Below are positions 46,858-55,905 of a stretch of DNA of 64,000 bases, in pieces. Source of the DNA: Mesorhizobium sp. J8 (lineage in GTDB: Bacteria > Pseudomonadota > Alphaproteobacteria > Rhizobiales > Rhizobiaceae); NCBI RefSeq assembly GCF_016591715.1, contig NZ_AP024109.1, positions 496,001 to 560,000 of the forward strand. The letters run 5' to 3'. The notes under the pieces are model-generated. The model did not search any database and was not told the DNA's origin. It worked only from the letters and a program-made list of their open reading frames with translations. The position numbers and the translations under genes are program-made. Each line of letters opens with the position of its first letter. Within the stretch, counting starts at the first letter, position 1.

Positions 46858-47464
46858 CATGTCGGCAAGGCGATTCTTCGAGCGCGCGATCACCGTCCAC
46901 CGCTACGACTGCGAGCTGATCGCGCCGCCGCCATCCGATGCCGAAGCCGGGCAATCCCGGTCGGCCGTCGAGATGGATGCCGCCGCCGACGGGGCCGTCG
47001 TCCGCTACGTGGTCGCCACTCGTCCCATCTATGACGCTCTGCGCCGGCTGATCGGCCAAGTCGCCGGCCTGCTGGTCCTGGCCGAAGCCGGCGGCCGCCG
47101 GGATGTGCTCGACCTGCCGGATATACCGGCGGCGCGCGAGCGCTGGGCCGAGGTCGAGCAGCGCCTGGGCGCCTTGCAGGCGCCGCGCGGCCTGGAGAGC
47201 CATCGCGCCCGTCTGGAGACCGCGCACGCGACCCTCGGCGAAGTGCTCGACGATTTCGGCCAGGCGCGCTTGCGGCGCGACTGGCAGCAGCATCTCGACC
47301 GGGCGGGAGACAGGATCAAGCACGCCTATGCCTGGCTGCAGGCGGCGTCGGAACCGCGGGCCGGCATGGCGCCGGTCGATTTCAATCATGCCTGCTGCAG
47401 TTGTGCGCAGCGATGGCGACATCAGGGAGGAAACGATGGGCCAATATTCGATCTGGGTGCTTGA
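46850..47464 (+). CDS. Unknown protein in the LacI operon
   Basis: 204 residues, unrecognised. GGAGG is just before the ATG, which overlaps the LacI stop by 8 bases, so it is genuinely translated. Mostly helical, Ala/Arg-rich, with RPIYDALRRLIGQVAGLLVL and long helices from about 85 to 165. The C-terminal part reads VDFNHACCSCAQRWRH, a Cys cluster that could bind metal. The end overlaps the lactonase gene by 29 bases. It may be an accessory factor for the pathway; nothing more can be said. Confidence 0.6.
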   Translation: MADMSARRFFERAITVHRYDCELIAPPPSDAEAGQSRSAVEMDAAADGAVVRYVVATRPIYDALRRLIGQVAGLLVLAEAGGRRDVLDLPDIPAARERWAEVEQRLGALQAPRGLESHRARLETAHATLGEVLDDFGQARLRRDWQQHLDRAGDRIKHAYAWLQAASEPRAGMAPVDFNHACCSCAQRWRHQGGNDGPIFDLGA

Positions 47465-48311
47465 GTACAGCTACGTCACCAACTACCACAAGAGCGGTGT
47501 GCTCTACGGCGCCCACAATCAAGGCTACGTCAAGCTTCCCTATTGCTATGCGCTGATCAAGGGCAACGGCCATGTCGCCATGGTCGATGTCGGCTACAAC
47601 AACAAGGATTACGGCAAGCATCTCGGCGACAAGTTCGGCGTCGAGAACTGGCATTCGCCCGAGATCGTCCTCGGCGAGATCGGCCTGACGCCGAAGGACG
47701 TCGACACGGTCTTCATCACCCACGCCCATTTCGACCATTTCGGCAATGTCGAGGATTTTCCGAAGGCGACCTTCTACATCCAGGAGAAGGAGATCGCGAA
47801 ATGGGTCTGGGCGATGTCGCTGCCGGACCGCATGCGCTGGATGAACGTCGCCGTCGACCCGGGCGATATCGTGCGCGGCGTCGACCTTGCCCGGCAGAAG
47901 CGGCTGGTGACGCTCGATGGCGCCAAGCAGGACGTGCTGCCGAATGTCGATCTCAATCCCGCCTTCGACAGCCACACCTATGGTTCGATGTGGGTCACCG
48001 TTCGCAACGGCAAGGAAGACAGCTGGGTGCTGGCGGGCGACCTGGTCTATGTCTTCGACAATATCGAGGGCTCGGGTGCTGCCGTCGATGTCGAGACGCT
48101 CTACGTCCCGGTGGGGCTTGCGGTCGGCAGCCAAACCAATCTCGTGCTGGCGACTGAGGAGATGATGAAGCAGGTGAATTACGAGGCGCGCCGCGTTATT
48201 CCCATTCACGAAGAACGGCTGAAGGACCGCTTCCCGTCGCGCATCACCAAGGACGGCCTGCGCATCACCGAAATCTGCCTCGCGGACGGCGAGAAATCGC
48301 GGGTGCAGTAA
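47436..48311 (+). CDS. MBL-fold lactonase (N-acyl homoserine lactonase family)
   Basis: 291 residues from the ATG at 47436 with GGGAGG in front. The metallo-beta-lactamase metal motif is complete: FITHAHFDHFGN (HxHxDH), a later LAGDLVYVFDN aspartate and VIPIHEERL. The N-terminus matches AiiA/AttM-type lactonases. AttM/BlcC opens gamma-butyrolactone as well as signal lactones. In this operon the likely task is hydrolysis of a sugar-acid lactone, giving the free acid for the DUF1537 kinase; that is inference. Quorum-signal quenching is an alternative. Confidence 0.85.
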   Translation: MGQYSIWVLEYSYVTNYHKSGVLYGAHNQGYVKLPYCYALIKGNGHVAMVDVGYNNKDYGKHLGDKFGVENWHSPEIVLGEIGLTPKDVDTVFITHAHFDHFGNVEDFPKATFYIQEKEIAKWVWAMSLPDRMRWMNVAVDPGDIVRGVDLARQKRLVTLDGAKQDVLPNVDLNPAFDSHTYGSMWVTVRNGKEDSWVLAGDLVYVFDNIEGSGAAVDVETLYVPVGLAVGSQTNLVLATEEMMKQVNYEARRVIPIHEERLKDRFPSRITKDGLRITEICLADGEKSRVQ

Positions 48312-49249
48312 TGGGGGCAATGCGCAAGGTCGCCATCGTCGGGGCAGGGCTCGTCGGCCGCGGCTGGGCGATCGTCTTCGCCCGGGCGGGGCATGACGTG
48401 GCCATCTATGACGGCAGCGCCGGGATCCGGGCGGCGGTGATCGACAGGATACAAGCCAGTCTCGCCGACATGCAGGAAGCCGGGCTGGTCGACGCCATCG
48501 ATCCCGTCCTGCGGCGGTTGCGCGTGGTCGACACGCTGGAGGCCGCGGTTGCGGGCGCCGACTATATCCAGGAGTCGGTGCTCGAACGGCGTGACGTCAA
48601 GCAGGCCGTCTGCCTCGAGATCGACCGGGCGATGCGGCCGGACGCTGTCGTGGGCAGTTCAAGCTCGGGCATTCCCGCCTCTGCCTTCACGGAGGAATGC
48701 CTCAACCGGGCCCGCTTCCTCGTCGCGCATCCCGTCAACCCTCCGCATCTGATCCCGCTGGTCGAACTTGTTCCGGCGCCATGGACCGATGCCGAGGTCG
48801 TGCCGTGGCTGCGGGAGCAAATGGAACAGGCGGGTCAGGCAGCCATCGTCGTGCGCAAGGAGGTCGACGGTTTCGTCCTCAACCGGCTGCAGGGAGCCTT
48901 GCTCAATGAGGCCTGGGCCTTGTTGGAGGAGGGCGTCGCAAGTGCCGGCGACATCGACCTGACCGTGTCGCACGGGCTTGGCTACCGCTGGTCCTTCATG
49001 GGACCGTTCGAGACGATCGACCTCAACGCGCCGGGCGGGATCGCCGATTATGCACGGCGCCTGGGGCCGCTCTATCATGCGATCGCGCTGGCAAGGCGCG
49101 ACCCGGCGCCCTGGTCCGAAGCGCTCATCGCCAAAGCCGAGGCCGAGCGCCGCGAAAAGCTTTCGGCATCCCAGCTTGGTGAACGCAGCGCCTGGCGCGA
49201 CCGCAATCTCATGGCGCTGGTCGCGCACAAGCGACGCACCGGCGTCTGA
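48311..49249 (+). CDS. 3-hydroxyacyl-CoA dehydrogenase-like (L-gulonate 3-dehydrogenase/lambda-crystallin type)
   Basis: 312 residues, starting on the last base of the lactonase stop (TAATG). Rossmann loop VAIVGAGLVGRGWAIVFA at residues 7-24, then SSSSGIPASAF and the catalytic His region RFLVAHPVNPPHLIPLVELV. The C-terminal domain is the all-helical 3HCDH fold. The single-copy HPVNPP form matches L-gulonate 3-dehydrogenase, carnitine dehydrogenase and similar hydroxy-acid enzymes rather than beta-oxidation enzymes. It probably oxidises a 3-hydroxy acid sugar to a 3-oxo acid, in line with the PdxA-like enzyme downstream. Confidence 0.82.
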   Translation: MGAMRKVAIVGAGLVGRGWAIVFARAGHDVAIYDGSAGIRAAVIDRIQASLADMQEAGLVDAIDPVLRRLRVVDTLEAAVAGADYIQESVLERRDVKQAVCLEIDRAMRPDAVVGSSSSGIPASAFTEECLNRARFLVAHPVNPPHLIPLVELVPAPWTDAEVVPWLREQMEQAGQAAIVVRKEVDGFVLNRLQGALLNEAWALLEEGVASAGDIDLTVSHGLGYRWSFMGPFETIDLNAPGGIADYARRLGPLYHAIALARRDPAPWSEALIAKAEAERREKLSASQLGERSAWRDRNLMALVAHKRRTGV

Positions 49250-49262
49250 AACGGAGACGGGC

Positions 49263-50012
49263 ATGCCGGCAATGCTGCAAGACAAGGTCGCCCTGGTGAC
49301 CGGAGGGACCGGCGGTATCGGGGCCCGGATCGTGTCCAGGCTGGCGCAGCAAGGGGCCTCGGTCGTCATCGGTTACAACAGCTCGCGCCAGGCGGCCGAA
49401 GCGCTGGTCTCGACGCTGGCGCCTGGCGACCACATGGTCGCCGAGGCGGCCGTCACCGACAGCGGTTGCCTGGCGCGGCTGTCCAACCAGATCGAAAAGA
49501 GGTTCGGCCGGCTGGATATATTGGTCAATTGCGCCGGCATAACCCGCTTCGTGCCGCATCCGGACCTCGACAGCCTGGACGACGCGCTGATCGACCGCAT
49601 CCTCAGCGTGAACGTGCGCGGCGTCATCGCCACGACGCGGGCGGTGCGGCCGCTGCTCGACCGCACCGGCGACGGCGTCGTCGTCAACATCTCGTCGATC
49701 GCGGGTGTGACCGCCATGGGCAGCAACATCGCCTATTGCGCGTCCAAGGCCGCGGTCGACAATCTGACCAAATCGCTGGCGCGCGCGCTCGCGCCGAAGA
49801 TCAGGGTGGTGTCGGTTTCGCCCGGCGTCGTCGACACCGATTTCATCAAGGGCCGCGACGAATCCTGGCGCGATGAACAGGCGAGCCGGACGCCGCTTGG
49901 CCGATTGGGCACGCCTGACGACGTCGCCGAGGCAGTTCTGGCGGCCACGGCGCAGCTTCGCTTCGCGACAGGAGTTATCATTCCGGTCGACGGCGGGCGA
50001 CCTTTGGCGTGA
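49263..50012 (+). CDS. SDR family oxidoreductase
   Basis: 249 residues. NAD(P) loop TGGTGGIGARI at about 14-24, NCAG motif in ILVNCAGITRF, catalytic Ser in VVNISSIAGVT and Tyr-Lys in AYCASKAAVDNL. GGAG sits before the ATG at 49263; the open frame further upstream is a shadow. A complete classical SDR. Role in the operon: a second redox step on the imported sugar or acid; substrate not determinable. Confidence 0.88.
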   Translation: MPAMLQDKVALVTGGTGGIGARIVSRLAQQGASVVIGYNSSRQAAEALVSTLAPGDHMVAEAAVTDSGCLARLSNQIEKRFGRLDILVNCAGITRFVPHPDLDSLDDALIDRILSVNVRGVIATTRAVRPLLDRTGDGVVVNISSIAGVTAMGSNIAYCASKAAVDNLTKSLARALAPKIRVVSVSPGVVDTDFIKGRDESWRDEQASRTPLGRLGTPDDVAEAVLAATAQLRFATGVIIPVDGGRPLA

Positions 50013-50052
50013 TTGTGTCCCTAACGTTCGCACGGCCCTGGTGGAGAGCTGA

Positions 50053-51057
50053 ATGACCGCAACCATTGCCATCACCGTCGGGGATCCGGCGGGCGTCGGG
50101 CCCGAGATCGCGCTCAAGGCCGGCCGGCATTTCGAGCCGCAACTCGGGGCCGGGGGCTTTCGGCTGCGCATAATCGGGTCGCTGGCGGCGTTAGGCGAGG
50201 CCGCCCGGTCGCTCGACCTGCCGTTGCCCGCCGTCGCGCAAGCGGACGAGCCGCTCGGCATCTGGCCGATCGCGGGTTCCGCCGCCACGATCGGTCAAGT
50301 CTCCGCGGAAGGCGGCAGGCAGGCCTACGAGGCTGTGGCCGAGGGCGTGCGCCGCACGATGGCGGGCGAGGCGTCGGCCATCGTCACCGCGCCGCTCAAT
50401 AAGGAATCGCTGCATCTGGCGGGTCATCGCTTCCCGGGCCATACCGAACTGCTGGCGGCGCTGACCGGGGCGCGCGACAGCGCGATGATGCTCGCGCACG
50501 GATCCTTCCGCGTCAGCCATGTCACGACGCATATCGCGCTCGAAGATGTGCCGAAGCGGGCGACGGAGCCGCGCATGCGCCGAGTGCTCGACCTGACGAT
50601 CGAAGCCTTGAAGCATCTGGGGATCGCCGCCCCTCGCGTCGCGATCGCCGCGCTCAATCCGCATGCCGGCGAGGGCGGCATTTTCGGCACCCACGATATC
50701 CGCGTCACGGAGCCGATCGTCGCCGACTACCGGGCGCGCGGCCATGATGTCCATGGTCCTGTCCCGGGCGACACCGTCTTCGTGAAGATGCGCGGCGGCG
50801 CCTATGACGCGGTCGTGGCCATGTATCACGACCAGGGCCATATTCCGGTGAAGCTGCTCGGCTTCCAGATCGACCCGCGAACCGGGGAATGGCTCGGCCT
50901 GAGCGGGGTCAATATCACGCTCGGCCTGCCGATCGTGCGCACCTCCGTCGACCACGGCACCGCCTTCGACATCGCCGGCCGCGGCATCGCCCGCGAAAGC
51001 AGCCTCATCGAGGCGATCGACTACGCCTTGTCGCTCACCGCGGAGAAGGCCGCGTGA
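50053..51057 (+). CDS. pdxA: PdxA-family four-carbon acid-sugar phosphate dehydrogenase
   Basis: 334 residues. MTATIAITVGDPAGVGPEIA opens the protein, followed by TAPLNKESLHLAGHRFPGHT and the C-terminal MYHDQGHIPVKLLGF, with the metal-binding histidines in place. PdxA oxidises 4-phosphohydroxythreonine in vitamin B6 synthesis. PdxA2 paralogues paired with DUF1537 kinases instead oxidise and decarboxylate D-threonate/erythronate-4-phosphate to dihydroxyacetone phosphate. The overlap with the DUF1537 gene (GTGA) makes the catabolic role by far the more likely. Confidence 0.88.
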   Translation: MTATIAITVGDPAGVGPEIALKAGRHFEPQLGAGGFRLRIIGSLAALGEAARSLDLPLPAVAQADEPLGIWPIAGSAATIGQVSAEGGRQAYEAVAEGVRRTMAGEASAIVTAPLNKESLHLAGHRFPGHTELLAALTGARDSAMMLAHGSFRVSHVTTHIALEDVPKRATEPRMRRVLDLTIEALKHLGIAAPRVAIAALNPHAGEGGIFGTHDIRVTEPIVADYRARGHDVHGPVPGDTVFVKMRGGAYDAVVAMYHDQGHIPVKLLGFQIDPRTGEWLGLSGVNITLGLPIVRTSVDHGTAFDIAGRGIARESSLIEAIDYALSLTAEKAA

Positions 51058-52172
51058 ACAATGGCCCGACCGGGCGCGGCGTTGGCAAGCAGGATGTCCT
51101 GATCGTAGCCGACGACATTACCGGCGCGCTCGACACCGCCGGCTATTTCGCCACGCCCGAAAACCCGATCCAAGTCTGGCTCGATCGACCGCCTGCCATC
51201 TCCGGCGGCGATGCGATCGACCTCGACACACGCGATCTCGACGAGGCAACGGCTTCTAGGCGCGTGGCGGAAATTTTTGCCGGCCGCCAACGAGGTCTGC
51301 TCTCGTTCAAGAAGATCGATAGCGTCATGCGCGGCCATCCGATCGCGGAGGCCGCCGCCGCCTTCCGCGCCGGGCGGTTCCGACGGGCCCTTCTTGCTCC
51401 TGCATTCCCGGCAATGGGCAGGGTCACGGTCGACGGACGCCAGCTTGTGCTCTCGCCGGAAGGCAAGGCGCAGCAGGTTGGGCCGGCCCTGGCCGATGCA
51501 TTGTCGAGCCAAGGCATCCCTGCCGCGATGCTGGGCAAAGGCGCTGCGCCGGGCGGATTTGTTGTCGCCGATGCCTCCAGCGACGCCGAGCTTGCGGATG
51601 CGGTCGCTGCGTTCGGGGCGGGCGAAGACGATCTCTATATCGGCACCGGCGGACTGGCCTCGGTGCTCGCCGGGCGGGCGTCTCCCCACTTGCAGCCGCC
51701 GGCGATCGATCTGGCGATCTGCGGGACCAACCATCCGGCGACGCTGCGCCAGATCGCGGCGGTTCCCGGACTGCGGACCTTGGCGATGGACGGCGGCAGC
51801 GCCATGCAGCCCACGCCGCCGGTGGCGTTGGTGGCTCCCTCGAATGCCGTCTCGGTTCCGGAGGCGCGCGCCATGATCGAGCGGTCGCTCGAGCGGCTCG
51901 TCGCCACCGCGCCGCGCCCGCGGGCCGTGCTCGTGACGGGCGGATGGACCTTGCGGTTGCTGGTCCGCGTTTGCGCTGCCTCCCGTCTTCTCTGCCAGGG
52001 TTTGTACGAGCCGGGTGTTGCGATGAGCCGGATGGTCGCGGGCGCGTGGAACGGAACCGCGATCGTCTCGAAATCCGGCGGATTTGGCGGCGACGATTTG
52101 CTCGCTCGTTTGTTCGCCCTGAGCACAAGGGAAAGCGCCCAAGGAAATCCCTATGCCGGCGGCGGCAACTAG
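51054..52172 (+). CDS. DUF1537 four-carbon acid-sugar kinase
   Basis: 372 residues from a GTG at 51054 overlapping the pdxA stop. The N-terminal sugar-binding domain opens with VLIVADDITGALDTAGYFAT and includes KKIDSVMRGHP; the C-terminal nucleotide-binding domain has VTGGWTLRLLVRV and the SKSGGFGGDDLL glycine loop. DUF1537 proteins phosphorylate D-threonate, L-threonate or D-erythronate at the 4-OH (DtnK, LtnK, DenK). It is slightly shorter than the usual 400-430 residues. It supplies the substrate of the PdxA-like enzyme. Last enzyme gene of the LacI operon. Confidence 0.88.
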   Translation: MNNGPTGRGVGKQDVLIVADDITGALDTAGYFATPENPIQVWLDRPPAISGGDAIDLDTRDLDEATASRRVAEIFAGRQRGLLSFKKIDSVMRGHPIAEAAAAFRAGRFRRALLAPAFPAMGRVTVDGRQLVLSPEGKAQQVGPALADALSSQGIPAAMLGKGAAPGGFVVADASSDAELADAVAAFGAGEDDLYIGTGGLASVLAGRASPHLQPPAIDLAICGTNHPATLRQIAAVPGLRTLAMDGGSAMQPTPPVALVAPSNAVSVPEARAMIERSLERLVATAPRPRAVLVTGGWTLRLLVRVCAASRLLCQGLYEPGVAMSRMVAGAWNGTAIVSKSGGFGGDDLLARLFALSTRESAQGNPYAGGGN

Positions 52173-52758
52173 GCTAAGGGCTTCTGTCAGAGCGATGCTT
52201 ATGAGGATTTCGGTTTTGGGTGGGAAACTGGCGCAGGTACGGGTTCAATCCGGATTGCTTGCGCGACCAGACAATCTCCTTGCGATGCTTGGCATTGCGC
52301 TCGCGCTTGCCGCTTGCCAATCGACCCCGGAGACGCAGCCTGTTGCCGACCCGCAACCTGCTCCGGTCGCCGCTCCCGCTCCGGCCTCGCCGAATTCGGC
52401 TGTGCTCGATCAGACGGTCGCGGTCGTCCCGCCCGGCAAGGGCGTCCCGGCGAGATACGCCGCCTTCTCCGGCATCTGGGCGGGGCAGCTCAACGGCATG
52501 TATGATGGCAAGCTCGCGGTGCTGACAGTGTCCTCGGGCGGACAGGTGACGGCCAGCTACGCATGGGGCGATCTGGCCGACAACAAGCCGGGCGTTGCCG
52601 ACGGCTCCGGCAGGATTTCCGGCAACACGTTGAAGCTCGGGCGCCTGCCGAACGGCGCGGACATCACCGCCACGATGCCGTCGCCTGGAACGCTCAACGT
52701 CACCTACGCGCTTGCCGGCCAGACCTATACCGGCTCGTTTGCGCGGGTCGGCCAGTAA
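52153..52758 (+). CDS. Putative lipoprotein
   Basis: Up to 201 residues; the start is uncertain, with Met codons at 52153, 52195 and 52201. A hydrophobic stretch LLAMLGIALALAACQS with lipobox LAAC would give a lipid-anchored protein of about 145 residues. A Pro/Ala-rich linker (DPQPAPVAAPAPASP) leads to a small beta-rich domain with FSGIWAGQLNGMYDGKLAVL and GSGRISGNTLKLGRLPNGAD. Function unknown. It overlaps the kinase gene by 20 bases if the first start is used, and stops before the convergent lactonase gene. Confidence 0.6.
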   Translation: MPAAATRLRASVRAMLMRISVLGGKLAQVRVQSGLLARPDNLLAMLGIALALAACQSTPETQPVADPQPAPVAAPAPASPNSAVLDQTVAVVPPGKGVPARYAAFSGIWAGQLNGMYDGKLAVLTVSSGGQVTASYAWGDLADNKPGVADGSGRISGNTLKLGRLPNGADITATMPSPGTLNVTYALAGQTYTGSFARVGQ

Positions 52759-52771
52759 GCAACGCGAGCTG

Positions 52772-53884
52772 CTAGAATTGGAGCGGGTCCTCGATGATCC
52801 GCACGCACATCGGCGTTCCGATCTCGATGGCTTGGCCGGTATCGGTCAGCCGGCCGCTCTGCTCGTCGCGGGCGAAGATCGAGATACGGTCGGCATTCTG
52901 GTTGGCTGAAAACAGATGCTTGCCGGACGGCGTCAGCGCCAGGTTGCGCGGCGTCGCGCCGCCGCAGGGTGCGAAGCCGACTGGATCGAGCTTTCCCGAT
53001 TGCTGATCGACAGCGAAGATGGCGACGCTGTCATGGCCTCTGTTGGAGCCGTAGAGGAAGCGGCCGTCGGGCGAAATCTGGATGTCGGCGCAGTGATTAT
53101 GCGCGCGTGCCTCTCCGGGCACTGCCGGCTTGGCGTCGATTATCTCGAGCCGACCCGAGGATTGGTCGAGCGCCAGCGACACCACCGTCGAGTCCAGCTC
53201 GTTCATGACGAAGACAAAGCGGCCGTTCGGATGCAGCGCGACGTGACGCGGCCCGGCGCCGGGCGTGAGCGCAGAGGAAGCGAGCTTCACCAGCGCGCCG
53301 TCGGGCCCGATCCGGTAGGAGACCAATTGGTCGATGCCGAGATCGGCGACGATGGCGACGCCGCCCTGGATGGTTTCGGTGACGCTGTGCGCATGCGACC
53401 GCTCCTGCCGCTCGGCGTTGGGGCCGGTACCCGAATGCGCCACGCTCGCCAGCGGCGCCGTCAGGCCCCCGTCGGCCGCAAAACCGAACACGGCGACCGC
53501 CTTGTCGGGGCCGCCGCTGCCCATGCCGTAGTTCGCCACCAGCAGCTTGCTGCCGTCGCGGGTGATCGTGTTGTGCGCGGTGATGCTGCCGAGCGATGGC
53601 TGCTTGTTGATGTAGGCGAGTGAATTCGTGGCGCGCTCGAAGCGATAGGCGGTGACCGTTCCCTCGCGCCAGGCGAAGACTTCCGAATTGGCATAGATGC
53701 GGGAGCCATCCGGCGTCACCGACAGGAAGGTCGGATTGTCGACCTCATTGGTCTCGGCCAGCTTCTGCACGGCAAGCGTCGCCTCGTCGAAGGCATACAC
53801 GCCAAGGCCGACGCCGCGCGCGCCCTGGAAATAGGGCGCTTCGCGGTTGAGGCTGCCGACAAAGACAAGACAGGCGCTTTGCAT
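52772..53884 (-). CDS. Lactonase family beta-propeller protein (6-phosphogluconolactonase-like)
   Basis: 370 residues from the ATG at 53884, with GGAGGAAGATCG in front; the open frame upstream to 54034 is spurious. Seven-bladed propeller of the Lactonase/YbhE (PF10282) family: PTFLSVTPDGSRIYANSEVF, GAGPRHVALHPNGRFVFVMN, HNHCADIQISPDGRFLYGSN and ATPRNLALTPSGKHLFSANQ are successive blades. No signal peptide, so cytoplasmic. Could open sugar-acid lactones made by either neighbouring operon. Ligand not known. Confidence 0.87.
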   Translation of the reverse strand: MQSACLVFVGSLNREAPYFQGARGVGLGVYAFDEATLAVQKLAETNEVDNPTFLSVTPDGSRIYANSEVFAWREGTVTAYRFERATNSLAYINKQPSLGSITAHNTITRDGSKLLVANYGMGSGGPDKAVAVFGFAADGGLTAPLASVAHSGTGPNAERQERSHAHSVTETIQGGVAIVADLGIDQLVSYRIGPDGALVKLASSALTPGAGPRHVALHPNGRFVFVMNELDSTVVSLALDQSSGRLEIIDAKPAVPGEARAHNHCADIQISPDGRFLYGSNRGHDSVAIFAVDQQSGKLDPVGFAPCGGATPRNLALTPSGKHLFSANQNADRISIFARDEQSGRLTDTGQAIEIGTPMCVRIIEDPLQF

Positions 53885-54189
53885 CGATCTTCCTCCTAAG
53901 CAGGTTCCGCAAAGTGTTCCCGCGGTTTGCGAAGAGAACCTGCGAAAACAACAATCCCTAAGCAGGTATTCGTGGGCTTGCCCGCGAATGCCTGCTCCGG
54001 ACCGGCGGCTCCTCCGCCTGTGCCGGCCTTCCAAAAATTTCGCCGATCATCGCTTGCAAGGCAATCCCATATGTGAAAATATTATTCACAAAAGAAAATT
54101 GACGGGAGGAAAGCGATCATGCGTCTCGCCATCCGGCATCGTGCCCGGAACTGCCTTGCAGGCCGCGACGGAACCTCCCGGAGAGGATC
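53885..54189. promoter_or_regulatory. Divergent regulatory region with IclR-like candidate operator
   Basis: 305 bases between the lactonase gene and the MaoC gene. An AT-rich dyad TGTGAA (54072-54077) / TTCACA (54085-54090) with a 7-base centre stands 100 bases before the MaoC gene. Its sequence TGAAAATATTATTCACA closely matches TGAAAATACTATTTGCA at 63476, next to the IclR gene, so it may be the regulator's site here. Assignment is inference. Confidence 0.5.
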
Positions 54190-54741
54190 ATGAGCGCGTT
54201 CTCGCCGACCGTCGGCGTCGCCTCGACGCATCCTGCCGACATGCCTGAGGTACATGCGGAGATCCCTGTCTGGAATTCGGAAAACTGGTTCTACGAGGAC
54301 TGGCAGGTCGGCCACAAAATCCGTTCGCTCCGTCGCACCATCTCCGAGGGCGAAAGCCATATGTTCAATACGCTGGTGCTGGATATCCACCCTTATGTCC
54401 AGGACCGGATGTTCGCCGAGAAGGAAGGCATCTTCGGCAAGCGGTTGGTGGCCGGCGCATTCGTCTTCTCGGCCGGGCTCGGCCTCGTCGCCACCAACTG
54501 CCTCAACGCCTTTTCCTATGGTTATGACAAGCTCCGCTTCATCAAGCCGGTCTTCATCGGCGACACCATCTATTCGATCCGCACCAACCTCGACAAAAAG
54601 CCGCGCTACCAGGATATGGGCCTGATCCGCGCCAGCTATGAAGTCTTCAAGGGTGAAGGAGAGCTGGTGCTCTACTGCGAGCATCTGCAGACGGTGAAAT
54701 ACAAGAACCCGGCCGATTTCGTCGGCAAGACAGAGAAGTGA
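54190..54741 (+). CDS. MaoC-like hotdog-fold dehydratase
   Basis: 183 residues. [20 protein letters not shown] marks the MaoC/R-hydratase start; the fold continues with [20 protein letters not shown] and [20 protein letters not shown]. The MaoC catalytic Asp/His pair would be expected before the GxRLVxGxF segment; here SEGESHMFN has a His but no clear Asp, so the chemistry may differ. It probably acts on an acyl-CoA with the CoA transferase that follows three bases after its stop. Confidence 0.82.
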   Translation: MSAFSPTVGVASTHPADMPEVHAEIPVWNSENWFYEDWQVGHKIRSLRRTISEGESHMFNTLVLDIHPYVQDRMFAEKEGIFGKRLVAGAFVFSAGLGLVATNCLNAFSYGYDKLRFIKPVFIGDTIYSIRTNLDKKPRYQDMGLIRASYEVFKGEGELVLYCEHLQTVKYKNPADFVGKTEK

Positions 54742-54744
54742 ACC

Positions 54745-55905
54745 GTGGCCGCTGAAAACGAACTTCCGCTGACCGGCCTCGTCGTCGTCGATATGAGCCA
54801 GTTCTTGTCGGGGCCCTATTGTTCTCTGCGCCTGCTCGACCTCGGCGCGCGCGTCATCAAGATCGAGCGGCCGGACGGCGGGGATCTCTCGCGCCGGCTC
54901 TATCTCAGCGACACCGAGATCGGGGGCGATTCCACCATTTTCCACGCCATCAATCGCGGCAAGGAGAGCCTGGCCATCGACCTCAAGAACGACGCCGACC
55001 TCGCCGCGCTGCGCGGCCTGATCGCCAAGGCCGACGTGCTGATCCAGAACTTCCGGCCAGGCGTCATCGAACGGCTCGGCCTTGACTATGAGCATGTGAG
55101 GACGATCAACCCGCGGCTCGTCTACGCCTCGATCAGCGGCTATGGCGAGGACGGCCCCTGGGTCAAGCGCCCGGGGCAGGATCTGCTCGCCCAGGCGCGT
55201 TCCGGCGTGATGTGGCTCAACGGCGACGAGGAGCAGGGGCCGGTGCCGTTCGGCCTGGCGATCGCCGACATGCTGGCGGGCGCTGCCTGCGCGCAAGGCA
55301 TCCTCGCCAAGCTGGTGCGGCGCGGCATCACGGGCGAGGGCGGCCATGTCGAGACCAGCCTGCTCGAGGCGCTGGTCGATTTCCAGTTCGAAGTGCTGAC
55401 CACGCATCTCAATGACGGTCGCCGCCTGCCTAAGCGCTCATCCTTCCGCAGCGCCCATGCCTATCTCTCGGCGCCTTACGGCGTCTATCCGGCCAAGGAC
55501 GGCTACCTGGCGATCGCCATGACTCCGATCCCAAAGATTGCCGATCTGCTCGAATTGCCCGAGCTCGGCCCGTTCCGCGACAAGCCGACGACCTGGTTCA
55601 CTGCCCGCGACGAGATCAAGGCGATCATCGCCAGGCGCATTGCCGAAAAGACCATTGACGAGTGGCTGGCCATCCTCGAGCCCGCCGACATCTGGTGCGC
55701 CAAGGTGCTGACCTGGCCGGAGCTGATGGAAAATGACGGCTTCAAGACGCTCGACATGCTGCAGACCGTGACGCGCGAGGACAACGTATCGATCCTCACC
55801 ACGCGTTCGCCGCTGCGCGTCGACGGCGCGCGCGCCAAAGTCGACCGCGCCGCCCCGCGCATCGGCGAGCACAGTGAGAAGATCCGCGCGGAGTTCGGCC
55901 TGTGA
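54745..55905 (+). CDS. CaiB/BaiF family CoA transferase
   Basis: 386 residues from a GTG at 54745. Family III CoA transferase: LTGLVVVDMSQFLSGPYCSL, VIKIERPDGGDLSRRL and DVLIQNFRPGVIERLGLDYE are typical, and the expected catalytic Asp is Asp175 in GLAIADMLAG by comparison with formyl-CoA transferase Asp169. It moves CoA from a donor acyl-CoA to a carboxylic acid. With the MaoC-like enzyme this suggests degradation of an organic acid by CoA activation and hydration or dehydration. Both partner acids are unknown. Confidence 0.9.
   Translation: MAAENELPLTGLVVVDMSQFLSGPYCSLRLLDLGARVIKIERPDGGDLSRRLYLSDTEIGGDSTIFHAINRGKESLAIDLKNDADLAALRGLIAKADVLIQNFRPGVIERLGLDYEHVRTINPRLVYASISGYGEDGPWVKRPGQDLLAQARSGVMWLNGDEEQGPVPFGLAIADMLAGAACAQGILAKLVRRGITGEGGHVETSLLEALVDFQFEVLTTHLNDGRRLPKRSSFRSAHAYLSAPYGVYPAKDGYLAIAMTPIPKIADLLELPELGPFRDKPTTWFTARDEIKAIIARRIAEKTIDEWLAILEPADIWCAKVLTWPELMENDGFKTLDMLQTVTREDNVSILTTRSPLRVDGARAKVDRAAPRIGEHSEKIRAEFGL

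Noticed and set aside
50053..51057. Vitamin B6 biosynthesis PdxA
   Set aside because: Translational coupling to a DUF1537 kinase indicates the acid-sugar role; housekeeping pdxA normally sits with ksgA or surA.
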